Source of the DNA: Ensifer sp. LC11
GTDB taxonomy: Bacteria; Pseudomonadota; Alphaproteobacteria; Rhizobiales; Rhizobiaceae
Direction: 5' to 3'
DNA: 64,000 nt
NCBI RefSeq assembly: GCF_001695835.1
Contig: NZ_MBSO01000001.1
Span: 124,001 to 188,000, forward strand
Positions within the stretch are counted from its first letter, which is position 1, and the number at the start of each line of letters is the position of its first letter. Both the position numbers and the translations under genes were made by a program. Shown here piece after piece: positions 52,932-62,616 of this stretch. The notes under the pieces were generated by a model that searched no databases, was not told where the DNA came from, and saw nothing but the letters and a program-made list of their open reading frames with translations.

Positions 52932-53969
52932 TTACTTGCACGCTGCGACGTCGCCCTTGACGCCCTGGCACGCTTCAGCCTTGGAGATCCAGCCGGCGTC
53001 GATGACGACGTTCAGGTTGTCCTTGGTGATCGGCAGCGGTGCGAGGAAGACCGACTGCATGGCCACGCCCTTCGGTCCGCCATTGAAGGTGGTGACATCA
53101 GCGACTTCTTCCATCTTCTTGCCGCCGGCAAGTTCGACAGCGACTTCTGCGGCGCGCTTGCCGAGTTCACGCGAGTCCTTCCAGACCGAAACGGTCTGCG
53201 TGCCGAGCGCCACGCGGTTCAGTGCCGCCTTGTCGGCGTCCTGGCCCGAAACCGGAACGGAACCGGCGAGGCCCTGGGCGTCGAGTGCTGCGATCGCGCC
53301 GCCGGCGGTGCCGTCGTTCGAGGCGACAACGGCATCGACCTTGTTGTCGTTGGCGGTCAGGAACTGCTCCATGTTCTTCTGGGCGTTCTCCGGCTTCCAG
53401 CCGTCCGTATAGGCTTCGCCGACGGTCTTGATCTTGCCGGCGTCGACAGCTTCCTTCAGCACTTCCATCTGTCCGGAGAACAGGAAGTCGGCGTTCGGGT
53501 CGGCGGAAGAACCCTTGATGAAGACGTAGTTGCCTTCCGGCTTCACCTTGAACACTTCGCGGGCCTGCATGCGACCCACTTCCTTGTTGTCGAAGGTGAT
53601 GTAGAAGGCCGCCGGGTTTTCGATCAGGCGGTCGTAGCCGACGACCGGAATGCCTTCGGCGGCGGCCTTTTCGATCGCCGGGCCGATGGCGTCGCTGTCC
53701 TGGGCAAGCACGATCAGCGCGTTGGCGCCCTGGGCAATCAGCGATTCGACGTCGGTCAGCTGCTTGGCGGCCGACGACTGCGCGTCAGCGGAGATGTACT
53801 TGTCGCCGGACGCTTCGAGTGCTGCCTTGATGGCGGCTTCGTCGGTTTTCCAACGCTCTTCCTGGAAGTTGGACCAGGAAACGCCAACGACCAGGTCCTT
53901 TGCCTGGGCAACGGAATGCAGGGAAACGATGACGGCAACGCCTGCCATCAGCTTCAAAACGGATTTCAT
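52932..53969 (-). CDS. xylF: D-xylose-type periplasmic binding protein (XylF)
   Basis: 345 residues. A signal peptide ([20 protein letters not shown]) is followed by the family 4 binding-protein fold: [40 protein letters not shown], and [20 protein letters not shown]. The [12 protein letters not shown] start and the YDRLI motif are typical of XylF. A ribosome site (GAGGATGAA) precedes the ATG. A ROK regulator is divergently encoded, with a palindromic operator in between. Confidence 0.87.
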   Translation of the reverse strand: MKSVLKLMAGVAVIVSLHSVAQAKDLVVGVSWSNFQEERWKTDEAAIKAALEASGDKYISADAQSSAAKQLTDVESLIAQGANALIVLAQDSDAIGPAIEKAAAEGIPVVGYDRLIENPAAFYITFDNKEVGRMQAREVFKVKPEGNYVFIKGSSADPNADFLFSGQMEVLKEAVDAGKIKTVGEAYTDGWKPENAQKNMEQFLTANDNKVDAVVASNDGTAGGAIAALDAQGLAGSVPVSGQDADKAALNRVALGTQTVSVWKDSRELGKRAAEVAVELAGGKKMEEVADVTTFNGGPKGVAMQSVFLAPLPITKDNLNVVIDAGWISKAEACQGVKGDVAACK

Positions 53970-54314
53970 TTCATCCTCCCGAGTGACGGCCGGCCGAGCG
54001 TGCGAACCTCCCGCACCATCCTCCGCCAGCCTGGAACGCTGTCGAAGATCGTGCCGCTACACCGTGCGGAATTATTTTCTCGACAGTCGAGAAAATGAAT
54101 GTCATGGATTCTGGAGGCTGTCAACATCGTGAGGACACGGCGTTTACGGCATCAACAAAGGGCTTCTCACGCGGCCCGTCGATTGTTCCTCGACCGCCAG
54201 GAAATTCGATGCCACAAGGCTGTCGACAAGGCTGACCGCGTCTTGTCTCGCTGCTCAACAGATGCTTTGGGAGGGGCATGTGTTCGAAGGATCCGCCACC
54301 GACAGGGACGTCTC
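53970..54314. other. xylF-ROK regulator intergenic region
   Basis: 345 bases. The key element is the palindrome at 54074-54096. A reading frame in phase with the ROK gene opens at 54099 but encodes an Arg-rich leader without similarity to ROK proteins and has no ribosome site. The rest appears to be untranslated leader and promoter DNA. Confidence 0.6.
54074..54096. promoter_or_regulatory. Near-perfect palindromic operator, probable ROK/XylR site
   Basis: ATTTTCTCGAC and GTCGAGAAAAT flank a single central A, giving a 23-base palindrome. It lies about 105 bases upstream of xylF and 219 upstream of the regulator start. ROK-family regulators (NagC, Mlc, XylR) bind long AT-rich palindromes with a G/C-containing centre, which this fits. 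Confidence 0.75.
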
Positions 54315-55541
54315 ATGCTGACCAAGTCCAGCACTGAGCTCGTGCGCCAGCAGAACAGCGCACTGGTCCTCGCCGCGCTCAGGCGTTCCGGCAATCTTTC
54401 CCATACCGAGATTTCTTCAGAAACAGACCTTGCCTCGGCGACCGTTTCAGCAATCACGGCCGAGTTGGAGAAGGCAGGGGTCCTCGCCAAGGCCGAGCAG
54501 CATGTTCAAGGCGGGCGAGGGCGGCCGCGGGTCCTCTTCACGCCGCGCCGGGACTACGGCCATCTCGTCGTCGTCAGGATCTCATCCGACATCGTGCAAT
54601 ATTCGCTGATCGATTATGGCGGCACGCTGCTCGACCGCTTCGACGAGGCGCGAAACCACGACGAGCGCGGCACGGCCCCTTTTGCCCGTTCGTTCGTGGA
54701 AGCGCTCGAACGCCTGCTACAGCGCTCGCGGCTCGACCGGGATCGGGTGCTGGCCGTCTCGATCAGCAGCAAGGGCCTTGTCGACGGCGAGGCGGCGCGG
54801 CTCTTGTGGTCGCCGGTGTTTGGGCGCGAAGAGTTGGATTTTGCCGCACTGCTTGCGCCTGAGTGGCGCGCGAAGGTCATGCTGAGCAATGAAACCCTGC
54901 TGGTCGCACAGGCGCTTGCCGCGCAAGCCGAGCGAAAGCCGGAGAGCGGGTTCAGGGCGCTTGCGGCAATCTCGCTCGGTCATAGCATCGGCCTAGGTGT
55001 CGCCCGCAAGAACCAAAGCGGCGAGATGGACGTCAGCGCGCCGAATTTCGGCCATATGTTGCACGCGCCGTCGGCGGGCCTGTGTCGCTGCGGCGCCTAT
55101 GGCTGCATCGAGGCGGCTGCCGGCTTTTATGGAATCCTGCGTGCCGCCTTTGAAGTGCCGCCAGACACGATCCCCGCCAAATTCGTGCCGGTCGCCGAGC
55201 TCGACAAGATTGCAGCCAGCGCCCGGCAAGGCCACCGCATGGCCGGCTACGCCTTTCGCCAGGCAGGCGTGGCACTCGGCAACGGCATCTCGCGCATGTT
55301 GAGCCTTTACGAGCGCATGCCGGTTCATGTCACGGGACCGGGCACCCGCTATTTCGATCTGATGCGGCCGGGGATCGATGAAGGGCTTCAGCAGTCCATG
55401 CAGGTTCGGCTTCAGGGCGCACCGGAAATATCGATCGTCGCCGATGAGCAGCGCCTCGTCTTCGAGGGCCACCTGGAGCGGGCGTTGGGTGTGATCGACG
55501 GCGAAATCGCCACTGCGGGCGCTTCTGTGATGCACGGCTGA
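54315..55541 (+). CDS. ROK-family transcriptional regulator
   Basis: About 408 residues. N-terminal winged helix (LVRQQNSALVLAALRRSGNL then SHTEISSETDLASATVSAIT, residues 9-50) and a ROK sugar-kinase-like domain: FRALAAISLGHSIGLGVARK and the zinc-type motif GLCRCGAYGCIEAAAGF (CxCGxxGCxE pattern with C-R-C-G-A-Y-G-C-I-E). The effector is probably xylose or a related pentose because it is divergent from xylF. CAGGGACG precedes the ATG at 54315. Confidence 0.88.
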   Translation: MLTKSSTELVRQQNSALVLAALRRSGNLSHTEISSETDLASATVSAITAELEKAGVLAKAEQHVQGGRGRPRVLFTPRRDYGHLVVVRISSDIVQYSLIDYGGTLLDRFDEARNHDERGTAPFARSFVEALERLLQRSRLDRDRVLAVSISSKGLVDGEAARLLWSPVFGREELDFAALLAPEWRAKVMLSNETLLVAQALAAQAERKPESGFRALAAISLGHSIGLGVARKNQSGEMDVSAPNFGHMLHAPSAGLCRCGAYGCIEAAAGFYGILRAAFEVPPDTIPAKFVPVAELDKIAASARQGHRMAGYAFRQAGVALGNGISRMLSLYERMPVHVTGPGTRYFDLMRPGIDEGLQQSMQVRLQGAPEISIVADEQRLVFEGHLERALGVIDGEIATAGASVMHG

Positions 55542-55660
55542 AGAGCGCCTTTTTTGCGCAACCATTTTTGGGGTTGTGCCGGAGGCGAACAGATCTGGTA
55601 ATACAATTTACAGTTATTTAGCGACTCCTTGTCAATGTGACGATGACGCGGGAGACACTC

Positions 55661-58027
55661 ATGTTTTCAGTGATTGCATGCATACGCGACGATCATGACT
55701 GGCGCCTTATTCTGGCTGCTGCGGTCGTCTGCCTTGCAGGCAGCGTTGCGACGATGCTGCTGCTATTGCGCGCCCAGCGAAGCGATGGAAGTCAACGCGG
55801 CCTGTGGGTCGCTGCCAGCGGTTTTGCCTGCGGCATCGGCGTCTGGTCGACGCATTTCATTGCGATGCTTGCCTATGACGGTGGGGTCCCGGTTGCCTAT
55901 GGTACCTGGGGCACGGCCCTGTCGGTGGTCGTCGCGATCGGAGTTTCATGGCTGGCGTTTGCGATCGCGCTCCGCGGTCGCTTCGGCACTTCGATGGCCT
56001 GTGGCGGCCTTTTGCTCGGTGCCGGTGTTGCGGCGATGCATTTCACCGGCATGCAGGCCATCGAAATTCAGGGGCATATTTCCTATGCCCCCGAAATGAC
56101 GGTTTCGGCTGTTCTGGCGGGAACGCTGCTGGCGGGTTTGGCCCTGCATGCCTTTAATGTCCTGCGGAGCGTGCGGCGCCTCGTTGTTTCGTCGCTGCTG
56201 CTGGTGCTTGCCATCTGCGCGCTGCACTTTACGTCGATGAGCGGCATCACCTTGGTGCCGGGAGCAGATGTCGCCGTTACCGGCACGATCCATCCCGCCT
56301 GGCTTGCGGGCGGAGTGATTGTCGCCTCGACAACGCTGATCGTGCTGGCCTTTGGCGCTCTGTTCCTCGATCGACACCTGACCGACCTGCGGGGGCTTGC
56401 CAATGCCTCGCTCGAGGGCATGGCGATCGTTTTCGATGGCGTCATCGTCGAGGCGAACGAGCGGTTCTCGGATCTCACGGGCCGGACGTTCTCGGCGCTT
56501 TCCGGACGAACGCCGGCGGAGATTTTCGTCTTTGGCGAAGAGGGGCTCGAAGGCCACAGGCGCGGCGACGGGCCCGGCGAGATCGATCTTCTGAATGCCG
56601 ACGGGCGCACCATCCCCGTGGAGTTCATGTGCCGGACGATCGAGTACCGTGGCCGGGAATGCGAAGTGATCTTCGTGCGCGACCTGCGCGCGCGCAAGGA
56701 AGCGGAGCGGACGATCGAGCATCTTGCTCACCACGATGCCTTGACCGACCTGCCGAACCGCGCATTTTTTGACCGGCGGCTGGCCCAGACGCTGGCGGCA
56801 GCGTCCAGCAGGAACGACGAGCTTGCGATCCTTTGCCTCGACCTCGACCGCTTCAAGGCGGTCAACGACATCTTCGGTCACGGCGAAGGCGACCGCATCC
56901 TGAAGAAGGTTGCCGATATCCTGCGCCAGGCTGCCGGGGAACAGGACACGATCGCCCGGCTCGGCGGCGACGAATTCGCGGTCATCCAGGTCGGCGGCAA
57001 GCAGCCGGAGGCGGCACGTCAACTGACGGACCGTATCCTGGCGCTGTTTGCCGCGGAAATGGACACCAATCGCGACCCGACGGCGGTCGGCGTCAGCATC
57101 GGCGCTGCGATCTTTCCCGTCGACGGGCAGGTCGCGGATCAGTTGCGCAACAATGCCGATATCGCGCTCTACCGTGCGAAGCAGAGCGGCAAGGGCATCG
57201 GCTGCTTCTTCGATCGTGCGATGGATGCGGCGGTGCGCACCCGCCGGCAGATCGAGAACGACCTGCGCCATGCGGTGCTTCGTCGTCAGTTCTTTCTCGA
57301 ATACCAGCCGCTGGTCGAAGTGCAGAGCGACCGGATCATCGGCTACGAGGCACTTTTGCGCTGGGACCACCCGCAGCGCGGACTGATCGGGCCCGACGTC
57401 TTCATCCCGATCGCCGAGGAAAGCGGCTCGATCATCCAGATCGGTGAATGGGTGCTGGAGCAGGCCTGCATGGAAGCGGCCAAATGGAATGAACCGCTGC
57501 CGATCTCCGTCAATGTTTCGCCGGTGCAGTTCCTTTTGCCGAATCTCTTCGACCAGGTCGCTGGTGTATTGCACCGGACCGGTCTCGATCCGTGGCGCCT
57601 GGAACTCGAGATTACCGAGGCGGCATTGATGCACAATCGCGATGATGTGCTGGCGGTGCTGGTTCGACTGCGCATCCTCGGCGTCCGGATCGTCATGGAT
57701 GATTTCGGCACCGGCCATTCTTCGCTGAGCAACCTCCAGACATTTCCCTTCGACAAGCTGAAGATCGATTGCAGCTTCACCGCCGCGCTTGAAAAGGACC
57801 CTTCGGCGCAGGCGATCGTCAGGGCAATCATCGCGCTCGGCCACAGTCTCCGGCTCGCGGTCGTCACCGAGGGCGTCGAAACGGAACGGCAGAGGCAGAT
57901 CCTGGCGCAGGAAGGCTGTCTGCAGATCCAGGGGTTTCTTTCGGGCCGGCCGGGTGCCGCCCCCAGCATCGGTCGGGAGGCACAGGCGACCTCAAGGCAG
58001 AAAGTGCCGGCGCGCGCCGACGGCTGA
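55661..58027 (+). CDS. MHYT-PAS-GGDEF-EAL membrane cyclic-di-GMP enzyme
   Basis: About 788 residues. Seven membrane segments in residues 1-240 carry MHYT motifs (WSTHFIAML, AAMHFTGMQ, ALHFTSMSG), proposed to bind a metal and sense a diatomic gas. A PAS-like segment (EGMAIVFDGVIVEANERFSD) follows, then GGDEF with an intact RLGGDEF near residue 433 and EAL with YEALLRW near 560 and DDFGTGHSSL near 679. Both active sites look intact, so it could make and degrade cyclic di-GMP. GGGAG supports the ATG at 55661 over the GTG at 55637. Confidence 0.92.
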   Translation: MFSVIACIRDDHDWRLILAAAVVCLAGSVATMLLLLRAQRSDGSQRGLWVAASGFACGIGVWSTHFIAMLAYDGGVPVAYGTWGTALSVVVAIGVSWLAFAIALRGRFGTSMACGGLLLGAGVAAMHFTGMQAIEIQGHISYAPEMTVSAVLAGTLLAGLALHAFNVLRSVRRLVVSSLLLVLAICALHFTSMSGITLVPGADVAVTGTIHPAWLAGGVIVASTTLIVLAFGALFLDRHLTDLRGLANASLEGMAIVFDGVIVEANERFSDLTGRTFSALSGRTPAEIFVFGEEGLEGHRRGDGPGEIDLLNADGRTIPVEFMCRTIEYRGRECEVIFVRDLRARKEAERTIEHLAHHDALTDLPNRAFFDRRLAQTLAAASSRNDELAILCLDLDRFKAVNDIFGHGEGDRILKKVADILRQAAGEQDTIARLGGDEFAVIQVGGKQPEAARQLTDRILALFAAEMDTNRDPTAVGVSIGAAIFPVDGQVADQLRNNADIALYRAKQSGKGIGCFFDRAMDAAVRTRRQIENDLRHAVLRRQFFLEYQPLVEVQSDRIIGYEALLRWDHPQRGLIGPDVFIPIAEESGSIIQIGEWVLEQACMEAAKWNEPLPISVNVSPVQFLLPNLFDQVAGVLHRTGLDPWRLELEITEAALMHNRDDVLAVLVRLRILGVRIVMDDFGTGHSSLSNLQTFPFDKLKIDCSFTAALEKDPSAQAIVRAIIALGHSLRLAVVTEGVETERQRQILAQEGCLQIQGFLSGRPGAAPSIGREAQATSRQKVPARADG

Positions 58028-58062
58028 GGTGTGCGTCAAGGGTTGGAAGAGTGACTGCAGCA

Positions 58063-58093
58063 AAAAGGCCGGGCATGTGGCGCCCGGCCTTTT
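58063..58093. terminator. Bidirectional Rho-independent terminator
   Basis: AAAAGGCCGGGC (58063-58074) and GCCCGGCCTTTT (58082-58093) form a 12-bp stem with a 7-base loop, with A- and T-runs at its two ends, so it works for both convergent genes (the GGDEF-EAL gene and idhA). Confidence 0.85.
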
Positions 58094-58117
58094 GTTGTTA
58101 TCTTGGCGACAGCGGCG

Positions 58118-59110
58118 TTACGCGACGCTGATCTGGCGCTTTTCGGCAACGGACTTCACGGCGGCGTCGGCGAGCGCAAGGGCTGCGAGCCCGTCCTTGC
58201 CGGACGGCGTGATTTCTGCGCCCTTCTCGATCGCGGCGATGAAGCTCTCGATCTCGTTGGCATAGGCTTCCGTGTAGCGGGTCATGAAGAAGTCGTGCAG
58301 TGGCGGGCGGGTATAGCCTTCGCCATTGGCGATCTCGATTGAGACCGGGCGCTGGTTTTCAGCCGAGACGACGCCCTTCGAGCCGTGCACCTCTATGCGC
58401 TGGTCGTAGCCATAGGTGGCGCGGCGGGAGTTGGAGATGATCGCCTGCTTGCCGGACGCGGTCTGCAGGATGACCGAGACGCTGTCGTAGTCGCCGGCTT
58501 CGCCGATCGCCTTGTCGACGAGCACGGCAGCGGTTGCCGTGACCGAAACCGGCTCTTCGCCGAGCAGGAAGCGCGCCATGTCAAAGTCATGGATGGTCAT
58601 GTCGCGGAAGATGCCGCCCGAACGCTTGATGTAGTCAACCGGCGGCGCGCCGGGATCGCGGGAGGTGATGGTGACCATTTCGACGTCGCCGATCTTGCCG
58701 GCGTCGATCGCCTTTCTGACGGCCATGAAATGCGGATCGAAGCGGCGGTTGAAGCCGACCATCAGCTTGGCCTTGGTCTCGTTGACGACCTTGAGGCAGG
58801 CCTTGACGCGCTCGACGTCGAGATCGACGGGCTTTTCGCAGAAGATCGCCTTGCCGGCACGGGCGAAGCGCTCGATGAGGTCGGCATGGGTGTCGGTCGG
58901 GGTGCAGATGACGACCGCGTCGATGTCGTCGGCCTTTTCGATCGCCTCGATCGTGCGCACGTCGCAGCCATAGGCCTTGGCGATGGCATCGGCCGCGGCG
59001 GGGAAGGCGTCGGCCACGGCGACGAGCACGGCGTCCGGATTGCCGCTGACGGCTTTCGCATGAACCTTGCCGATGCGTCCGGCGCCCAGAAGACCAAATC
59101 TCACTGTCAT
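58118..59110 (-). CDS. idhA: myo-Inositol 2-dehydrogenase
   Basis: 330 residues, the length of rhizobial IdhA. It oxidises myo-inositol to scyllo-inosose with NAD. The Rossmann motif RFGLLGAGRIGKVHAKAV is at the N terminus, AIFCEKPVDLDVERVKACL the Gfo/Idh/MocA signature, and GGIFRDMTIHDFDMARFLLG carries the catalytic Asp/His (DMTIHDFD). The ATG at 59110 is chosen over 59176 because the fold starts there. It stands alone; other iol genes are not in the window. Confidence 0.9.
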   Translation of the reverse strand: MTVRFGLLGAGRIGKVHAKAVSGNPDAVLVAVADAFPAAADAIAKAYGCDVRTIEAIEKADDIDAVVICTPTDTHADLIERFARAGKAIFCEKPVDLDVERVKACLKVVNETKAKLMVGFNRRFDPHFMAVRKAIDAGKIGDVEMVTITSRDPGAPPVDYIKRSGGIFRDMTIHDFDMARFLLGEEPVSVTATAAVLVDKAIGEAGDYDSVSVILQTASGKQAIISNSRRATYGYDQRIEVHGSKGVVSAENQRPVSIEIANGEGYTRPPLHDFFMTRYTEAYANEIESFIAAIEKGAEITPSGKDGLAALALADAAVKSVAEKRQISVA

Positions 59111-59454
59111 CTCTGTTTCTCTCGAATTCCGGTTCGTAACCGGGAAGGGGCGTGATGATCGGCGCTCATCGCGCAAAGGCGCCGCGGAATGCTCTATCCG
59201 CGAATGGGTCGAAGAAATACCGCGATACGATTGCGCGATCCCATGCTGCGCTGGCGTCTCTCCCTTGATGCCTCCACTCTCAGCCGGTCAATCCGCGCCA
59301 CTGTGTTCGGAATGAATTGGCCGATGCGATAAATTTCAGAATTTTTATTCCATTTTTGTGTCGCCCGTCAAGGGGAGCGAGCACTCTCGGGCTTGCCGTT
59401 GCCGATGAACTTCCCGTAAATGGGACGCTCTAAACAAGGCCGCCAGAGGACAGA
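59111..59454. other. Divergent region upstream of idhA
   Basis: 344 bases without a supported gene. An AT-rich core at 59310-59360 (GATAAATTTCAGAATTTTTATTCC) contains the inverted pair GGAAT...ATTCC (GGAATGAATTGG at 59309, TTTTTATTCCA at 59340), a possible regulator site for idhA, perhaps IolR. This is position-based inference only. Confidence 0.45.
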
Positions 59455-59703
59455 ATGCTCAAATTCATCGACCCGGACCATCCCTTCTACCGCCCGCTGT
59501 GGATCCGTCTGCTGATCGTCGTCTTTTGTGCCGTCTGGACTGCGGTTGAATTTCTTGGCGAGCAGCCGCTTTGGGGCATGATCTTCCTGGCGGTTACAGC
59601 CTATGCCTCGGCGGCACTGCTGGTGTTTTACAAGCCGAGCGAAAAGGTGGAAGGCGGCGAGAAAGACGAAGGCAAGGACGGTCAGGATGGTACTGCAGGC
59701 TGA
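59455..59703 (+). CDS. Small membrane protein
   Basis: 82 residues. Two hydrophobic segments (WIRLLIVVFCAVWTAVEFLG and PLWGMIFLAVTAYASAALLV) and a charged Lys/Glu/Gly/Asp-rich tail. No function known. GAGGACAG lies before the ATG. It ends three bases from the stop of the convergent J-domain gene. Confidence 0.7.
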   Translation: MLKFIDPDHPFYRPLWIRLLIVVFCAVWTAVEFLGEQPLWGMIFLAVTAYASAALLVFYKPSEKVEGGEKDEGKDGQDGTAG

Positions 59704-59706
59704 CGG

Positions 59707-60156
59707 TCAGGGCGCTGCGCCGGCTTGGCGGATCTGGCGCGCGGCTTCATCAATCAGCATGTTGGCAAGTTTCATCCGGATCGTCGCGTTGGCGCGGAAT
59801 TCCGGCGGCAGGCGGTCTGGATGGTTCTCGGCGGCAAAGATTCGCCTTCGTGCCGCAAGCGTCACCGCGGTTTCACCGTCGGTGAGGGCCAGTTCCTCGG
59901 CCACTTCGGCAAGGCTCGTCCGGCCAAGATGATCCGGCATTACGGGTGGAGGTGGCGGTTCGACGAAGGCAGCGTCGAGATAGGCGCGCTCGACGGCGCC
60001 GAAGGCGGTAAGGCCGACGCTTTCTGCCGCAAAGGCCGGCGCAAACGCGGGCAAACGCGGCGCCGCGGCGTGCGCGTCATCCGGCGATGTCTGCTCGCTA
60101 TCTTCTTCTGTCTTCAGCCGTTCGAGCACCGACTGAAACACCGACATTCCAAACAT
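59707..60156 (-). CDS. J-domain-like protein
   Basis: 149 residues. The C-terminal 40 residues read RRRIFAAENHPDRLPPEFRA and onwards, with the HPD tripeptide (NHPDR) between two helices (before: LTDGETAVTLAARRR; after: NATIRMKLANMLIDEAARQI), as in the J domain that stimulates Hsp70. The first 90 residues are Ala/Pro-rich with no recognised fold (PPPPPV run). It is not a full DnaJ; a dedicated Hsp70 co-chaperone is the best guess. Confidence 0.65.
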   Translation of the reverse strand: MFGMSVFQSVLERLKTEEDSEQTSPDDAHAAAPRLPAFAPAFAAESVGLTAFGAVERAYLDAAFVEPPPPPVMPDHLGRTSLAEVAEELALTDGETAVTLAARRRIFAAENHPDRLPPEFRANATIRMKLANMLIDEAARQIRQAGAAP

Positions 60157-60198
60157 GCGGCCTCCGACTGCCGCGGCACTATGGCGCTCGGAGATTAT

Positions 60199-60281
60199 CC
60201 CGGGCTGATCAACTTGATCATGCCCGGGCTGGTCACGTTGATCATGCCCGGGCTGATCGCATCATGCCCGGACTGATCACG
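60199..60281. repeat. Short tandem repeat overlapping the gbpR stop
   Basis: Four copies beginning CCCGGGCTGATCA or CCCGGGCTGGTCA at 60199, 60223, 60247 and 60267 (the last reads CCCGGACTGATCACG), with periods 24, 24 and 20. Units contain TGATCATGCCCGGG. The last copy includes the gbpR stop codon, so copy-number change would alter the regulator's 3' end only marginally. Confidence 0.75.
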
Positions 60282-61248
60282 CGCGGCCTTGCTTCAGGAT
60301 CAGGTCGTAAAGCAGCTTGGCGCTTGGCGGCAGCGCGCGGCCCTCGGCGGTGATCAGGCCATAGGGCTTGATGCGGATCGGGATTTCCGTCTTCAGGATA
60401 CGGATCTCGCCGGCCGGCGTGCCGTTGCCGGCAATCAGGTTGGCGACGTCGAGCGCCACCGGCGCGATCGCATTGGTGTTGCGCACGATCGACAGCGTCA
60501 GGATGATCGATGAGGTATTGATGACAGTTGCCGGCAGCCTGACGCCGGCCGACATGAAACTGTCTTCAACGGCGCGGCGCAGAAGCGTGCCGGGCGGCTG
60601 GAACACCCAGTCGTAGATGGGCAGGTCCTCGGCGCCGACAATGGGCTTGTCGAGCAGCGGATGACCGTCGCGCACGATCAGGCACACCTCTTCGTAGCCG
60701 ATCTCCACCATGTTGAAGAGCCGCGGCGGCTGGTCGTCCGGGATGCGGCCGATGATGAAGTCGTGACGGGCGGCGAGCAGTTCCTTTGCCAGCACGTTGC
60801 TGTTTTCGATCTGCACGTTGATCTCGATGCCGGGATAGGCGGTGATGACCTGGCGGATCGCGGGGACGGCAAGATTGAGCGCCGGGCCGGTGACGGAGCC
60901 GAGCGACACCGAGCCGCCGCTACCGGTTTTCAGCTCGTTGATTTCGCGCGAGGCTTCGCGAAGCTCGAGGAAAATGGTGCGCGCGCGCCTTGCCAGCGCC
61001 TCGCCATAAGGGGTCAGCTCGACGCCGCGGGCGACGCGCTCGCACACCGGTGCCTTCAGCATGATCTCGATTTCCGAGAGCATGCGCGAGGCGGCAGGCT
61101 GTGACATGCCGAGCGCTTCGGCGGCGGCGCTGATGCGCCTGTGATCGTCGATCGCGAGAATCAGCCGGAGGTGGCTGATCTTCAATCCCGAGCGGAAGAG
61201 TGCTGAATCGAAGAGTTCTCCTGATGCACCCGGCTTCTGGTCGCGCAT
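60277..61248 (-). CDS. gbpR: LysR-family regulator GbpR
   Basis: About 323 residues. N-terminal LysR helix-turn-helix: LRLILAIDDHRRISAAAEAL then GMSQPAASRMLSEIE. The C-terminal substrate domain follows (SVSLGSVTGPALNLAVPAIR; DLPIYDWVFQPPGTLLRRAV). Divergent from chvE, as gbpR is in Agrobacterium, where GbpR activates chvE expression in response to sugars such as galactose and arabinose. The ATG at 61248 (MRDQKPG) has GAGAAAG upstream; an ATG at 61290 would add 14 residues. Confidence 0.88.
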   Translation of the reverse strand: MRDQKPGASGELFDSALFRSGLKISHLRLILAIDDHRRISAAAEALGMSQPAASRMLSEIEIMLKAPVCERVARGVELTPYGEALARRARTIFLELREASREINELKTGSGGSVSLGSVTGPALNLAVPAIRQVITAYPGIEINVQIENSNVLAKELLAARHDFIIGRIPDDQPPRLFNMVEIGYEEVCLIVRDGHPLLDKPIVGAEDLPIYDWVFQPPGTLLRRAVEDSFMSAGVRLPATVINTSSIILTLSIVRNTNAIAPVALDVANLIAGNGTPAGEIRILKTEIPIRIKPYGLITAEGRALPPSAKLLYDLILKQGRA

Positions 61249-61534
61249 TTCCAAACTTTCTCGTATTCCTTGGTTTTCAAGGATTTTCAAAAATCACACT
61301 GTTTGGGCATGCTATATCATTTTTGGTATATCTTTAAAGCTATATTGCATTTGACAGTTATATGTTTTGATTCCAGTTTTTGCTCATGTGCCAGCGCGTG
61401 TGGGAGCATGCGAGGCGGGGAGGATCTTCCTTCACCTTGATCTGCGGCCGGAGACGAAGATCTCGGGCGGCGGATTGCTGCGCATAGACGGGAAGGCATA
61501 GCCTGCCGGCTTCAACTTTTTTGGGAGAGAACTG
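61249..61534. promoter_or_regulatory. gbpR-chvE intergenic control region
   Basis: An AT-rich block at 61309-61350 holds two GCTATAT repeats (61311-61317 and 61339-61345) around GGTATAT (61325-61331), a likely LysR-type binding region. TTGACA at 61351-61356 is a possible -35 for chvE. The remainder to 61534 is GC-rich leader ending in GGGAGAG before the chvE start. Confidence 0.55.
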
Positions 61535-62602
61535 ATGAAACTGATGACTTCGCTTCTCGCAGCTGCCGCGATTTCGATCGCGTCCTTCGCTGCGCCGGTG
61601 TTTGCGCAGGACAAGGGCACGGTCGGCATTTCCATGCCGACAAAGACGTCGACCCGCTGGATTTCCGACGGCGAGACGATGGAGAAGCTGTTCAAGGACG
61701 CCGGCTACACGCCGGACCTGCAGTTCGCTGACGACGACATTCCGAACCAGCTTGCCCAGATCGAGAACATGGTGACCAAGGGCGCCAAGGTTCTGGTCAT
61801 CGGCGCCATCGACGGCACGACGCTTTCCGACATCCTGCAGAAGGCCCATGATTCCGGCGTCAAGGTCATCGCCTATGACCGCCTGATCCGCGACAGCGGC
61901 AACGTCGACTACTACGCCACCTTCGACAACTTCCAGGTCGGCGTACAGCAGGCGACCTCGCTGGTTCAGGGCCTCAAGCTCGATGGCGCCACCGAGCCGA
62001 AAAACATCGAACTCTTCGGCGGTTCGCCAGACGATAACAACGCCTTCTTCTTCTACGATGGCGCGATGTCGGTCCTGCAGCCGCTGATCGACAGCGGCAA
62101 GATCGTCGTCAAGTCCGGCCAGAAGGGCATGGACCAGGTCGGTACGCTGCGTTGGGACGGTGCCGTTGCTCAGGCCCGCATGGAAAACCTTTTGTCTTCG
62201 AACTACACCGACGCCAAGGTCGATGGCGTGCTGTCGCCCTATGACGGTCTTTCGATCGGCATCATCTCGGCTCTGAAGGGCGTTGGCTACGGCTCGGGCG
62301 ACATGCCGATGCCGGTTGTCACCGGCCAGGACGCCGAACTGCCGTCGGTCAAGTCGATCCTTGCCGGCGAACAGTATTCGTCGATCTTCAAGGACACGCG
62401 CGAACTCGCCAAGGTAACGGTCGGCATGGTCAACGCGATCATGGAAGGCAAGGAGCCAGAGGTGAACGACACCAAGACCTATGAAAATGGCGTCAAGGTT
62501 GTTCCGTCCTACCTCTTGAAGCCGGTTGCCGTCGACAAGTCCAACGTCAAGGACGTGCTCGTCAGCTCGGGCTACTACACCGAAGATCAGATCAACAACT
62601 GA
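61535..62602 (+). CDS. chvE: Multiple-sugar-binding periplasmic protein ChvE
   Basis: 355 residues. It binds several aldoses (galactose, arabinose, xylose and others) and feeds the GguAB transporter; in Agrobacterium it also interacts with VirA. A signal peptide ([19 protein letters not shown]) precedes [40 protein letters not shown] and [17 protein letters not shown], all ChvE hallmarks. GGGAGAGAACTG precedes the ATG. A terminator-like hairpin separates it from gguA. Confidence 0.94.
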   Translation: MKLMTSLLAAAAISIASFAAPVFAQDKGTVGISMPTKTSTRWISDGETMEKLFKDAGYTPDLQFADDDIPNQLAQIENMVTKGAKVLVIGAIDGTTLSDILQKAHDSGVKVIAYDRLIRDSGNVDYYATFDNFQVGVQQATSLVQGLKLDGATEPKNIELFGGSPDDNNAFFFYDGAMSVLQPLIDSGKIVVKSGQKGMDQVGTLRWDGAVAQARMENLLSSNYTDAKVDGVLSPYDGLSIGIISALKGVGYGSGDMPMPVVTGQDAELPSVKSILAGEQYSSIFKDTRELAKVTVGMVNAIMEGKEPEVNDTKTYENGVKVVPSYLLKPVAVDKSNVKDVLVSSGYYTEDQINN

Positions 62603-62616
62603 GCTTTTTGAACGGG

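Noticed and set aside
51498-54098. 866-codon plus-strand open frame opposite xylH and xylF
   Set aside because: It is Asp/Glu/Arg-rich, without any domain, and lies antisense to xylH and xylF.
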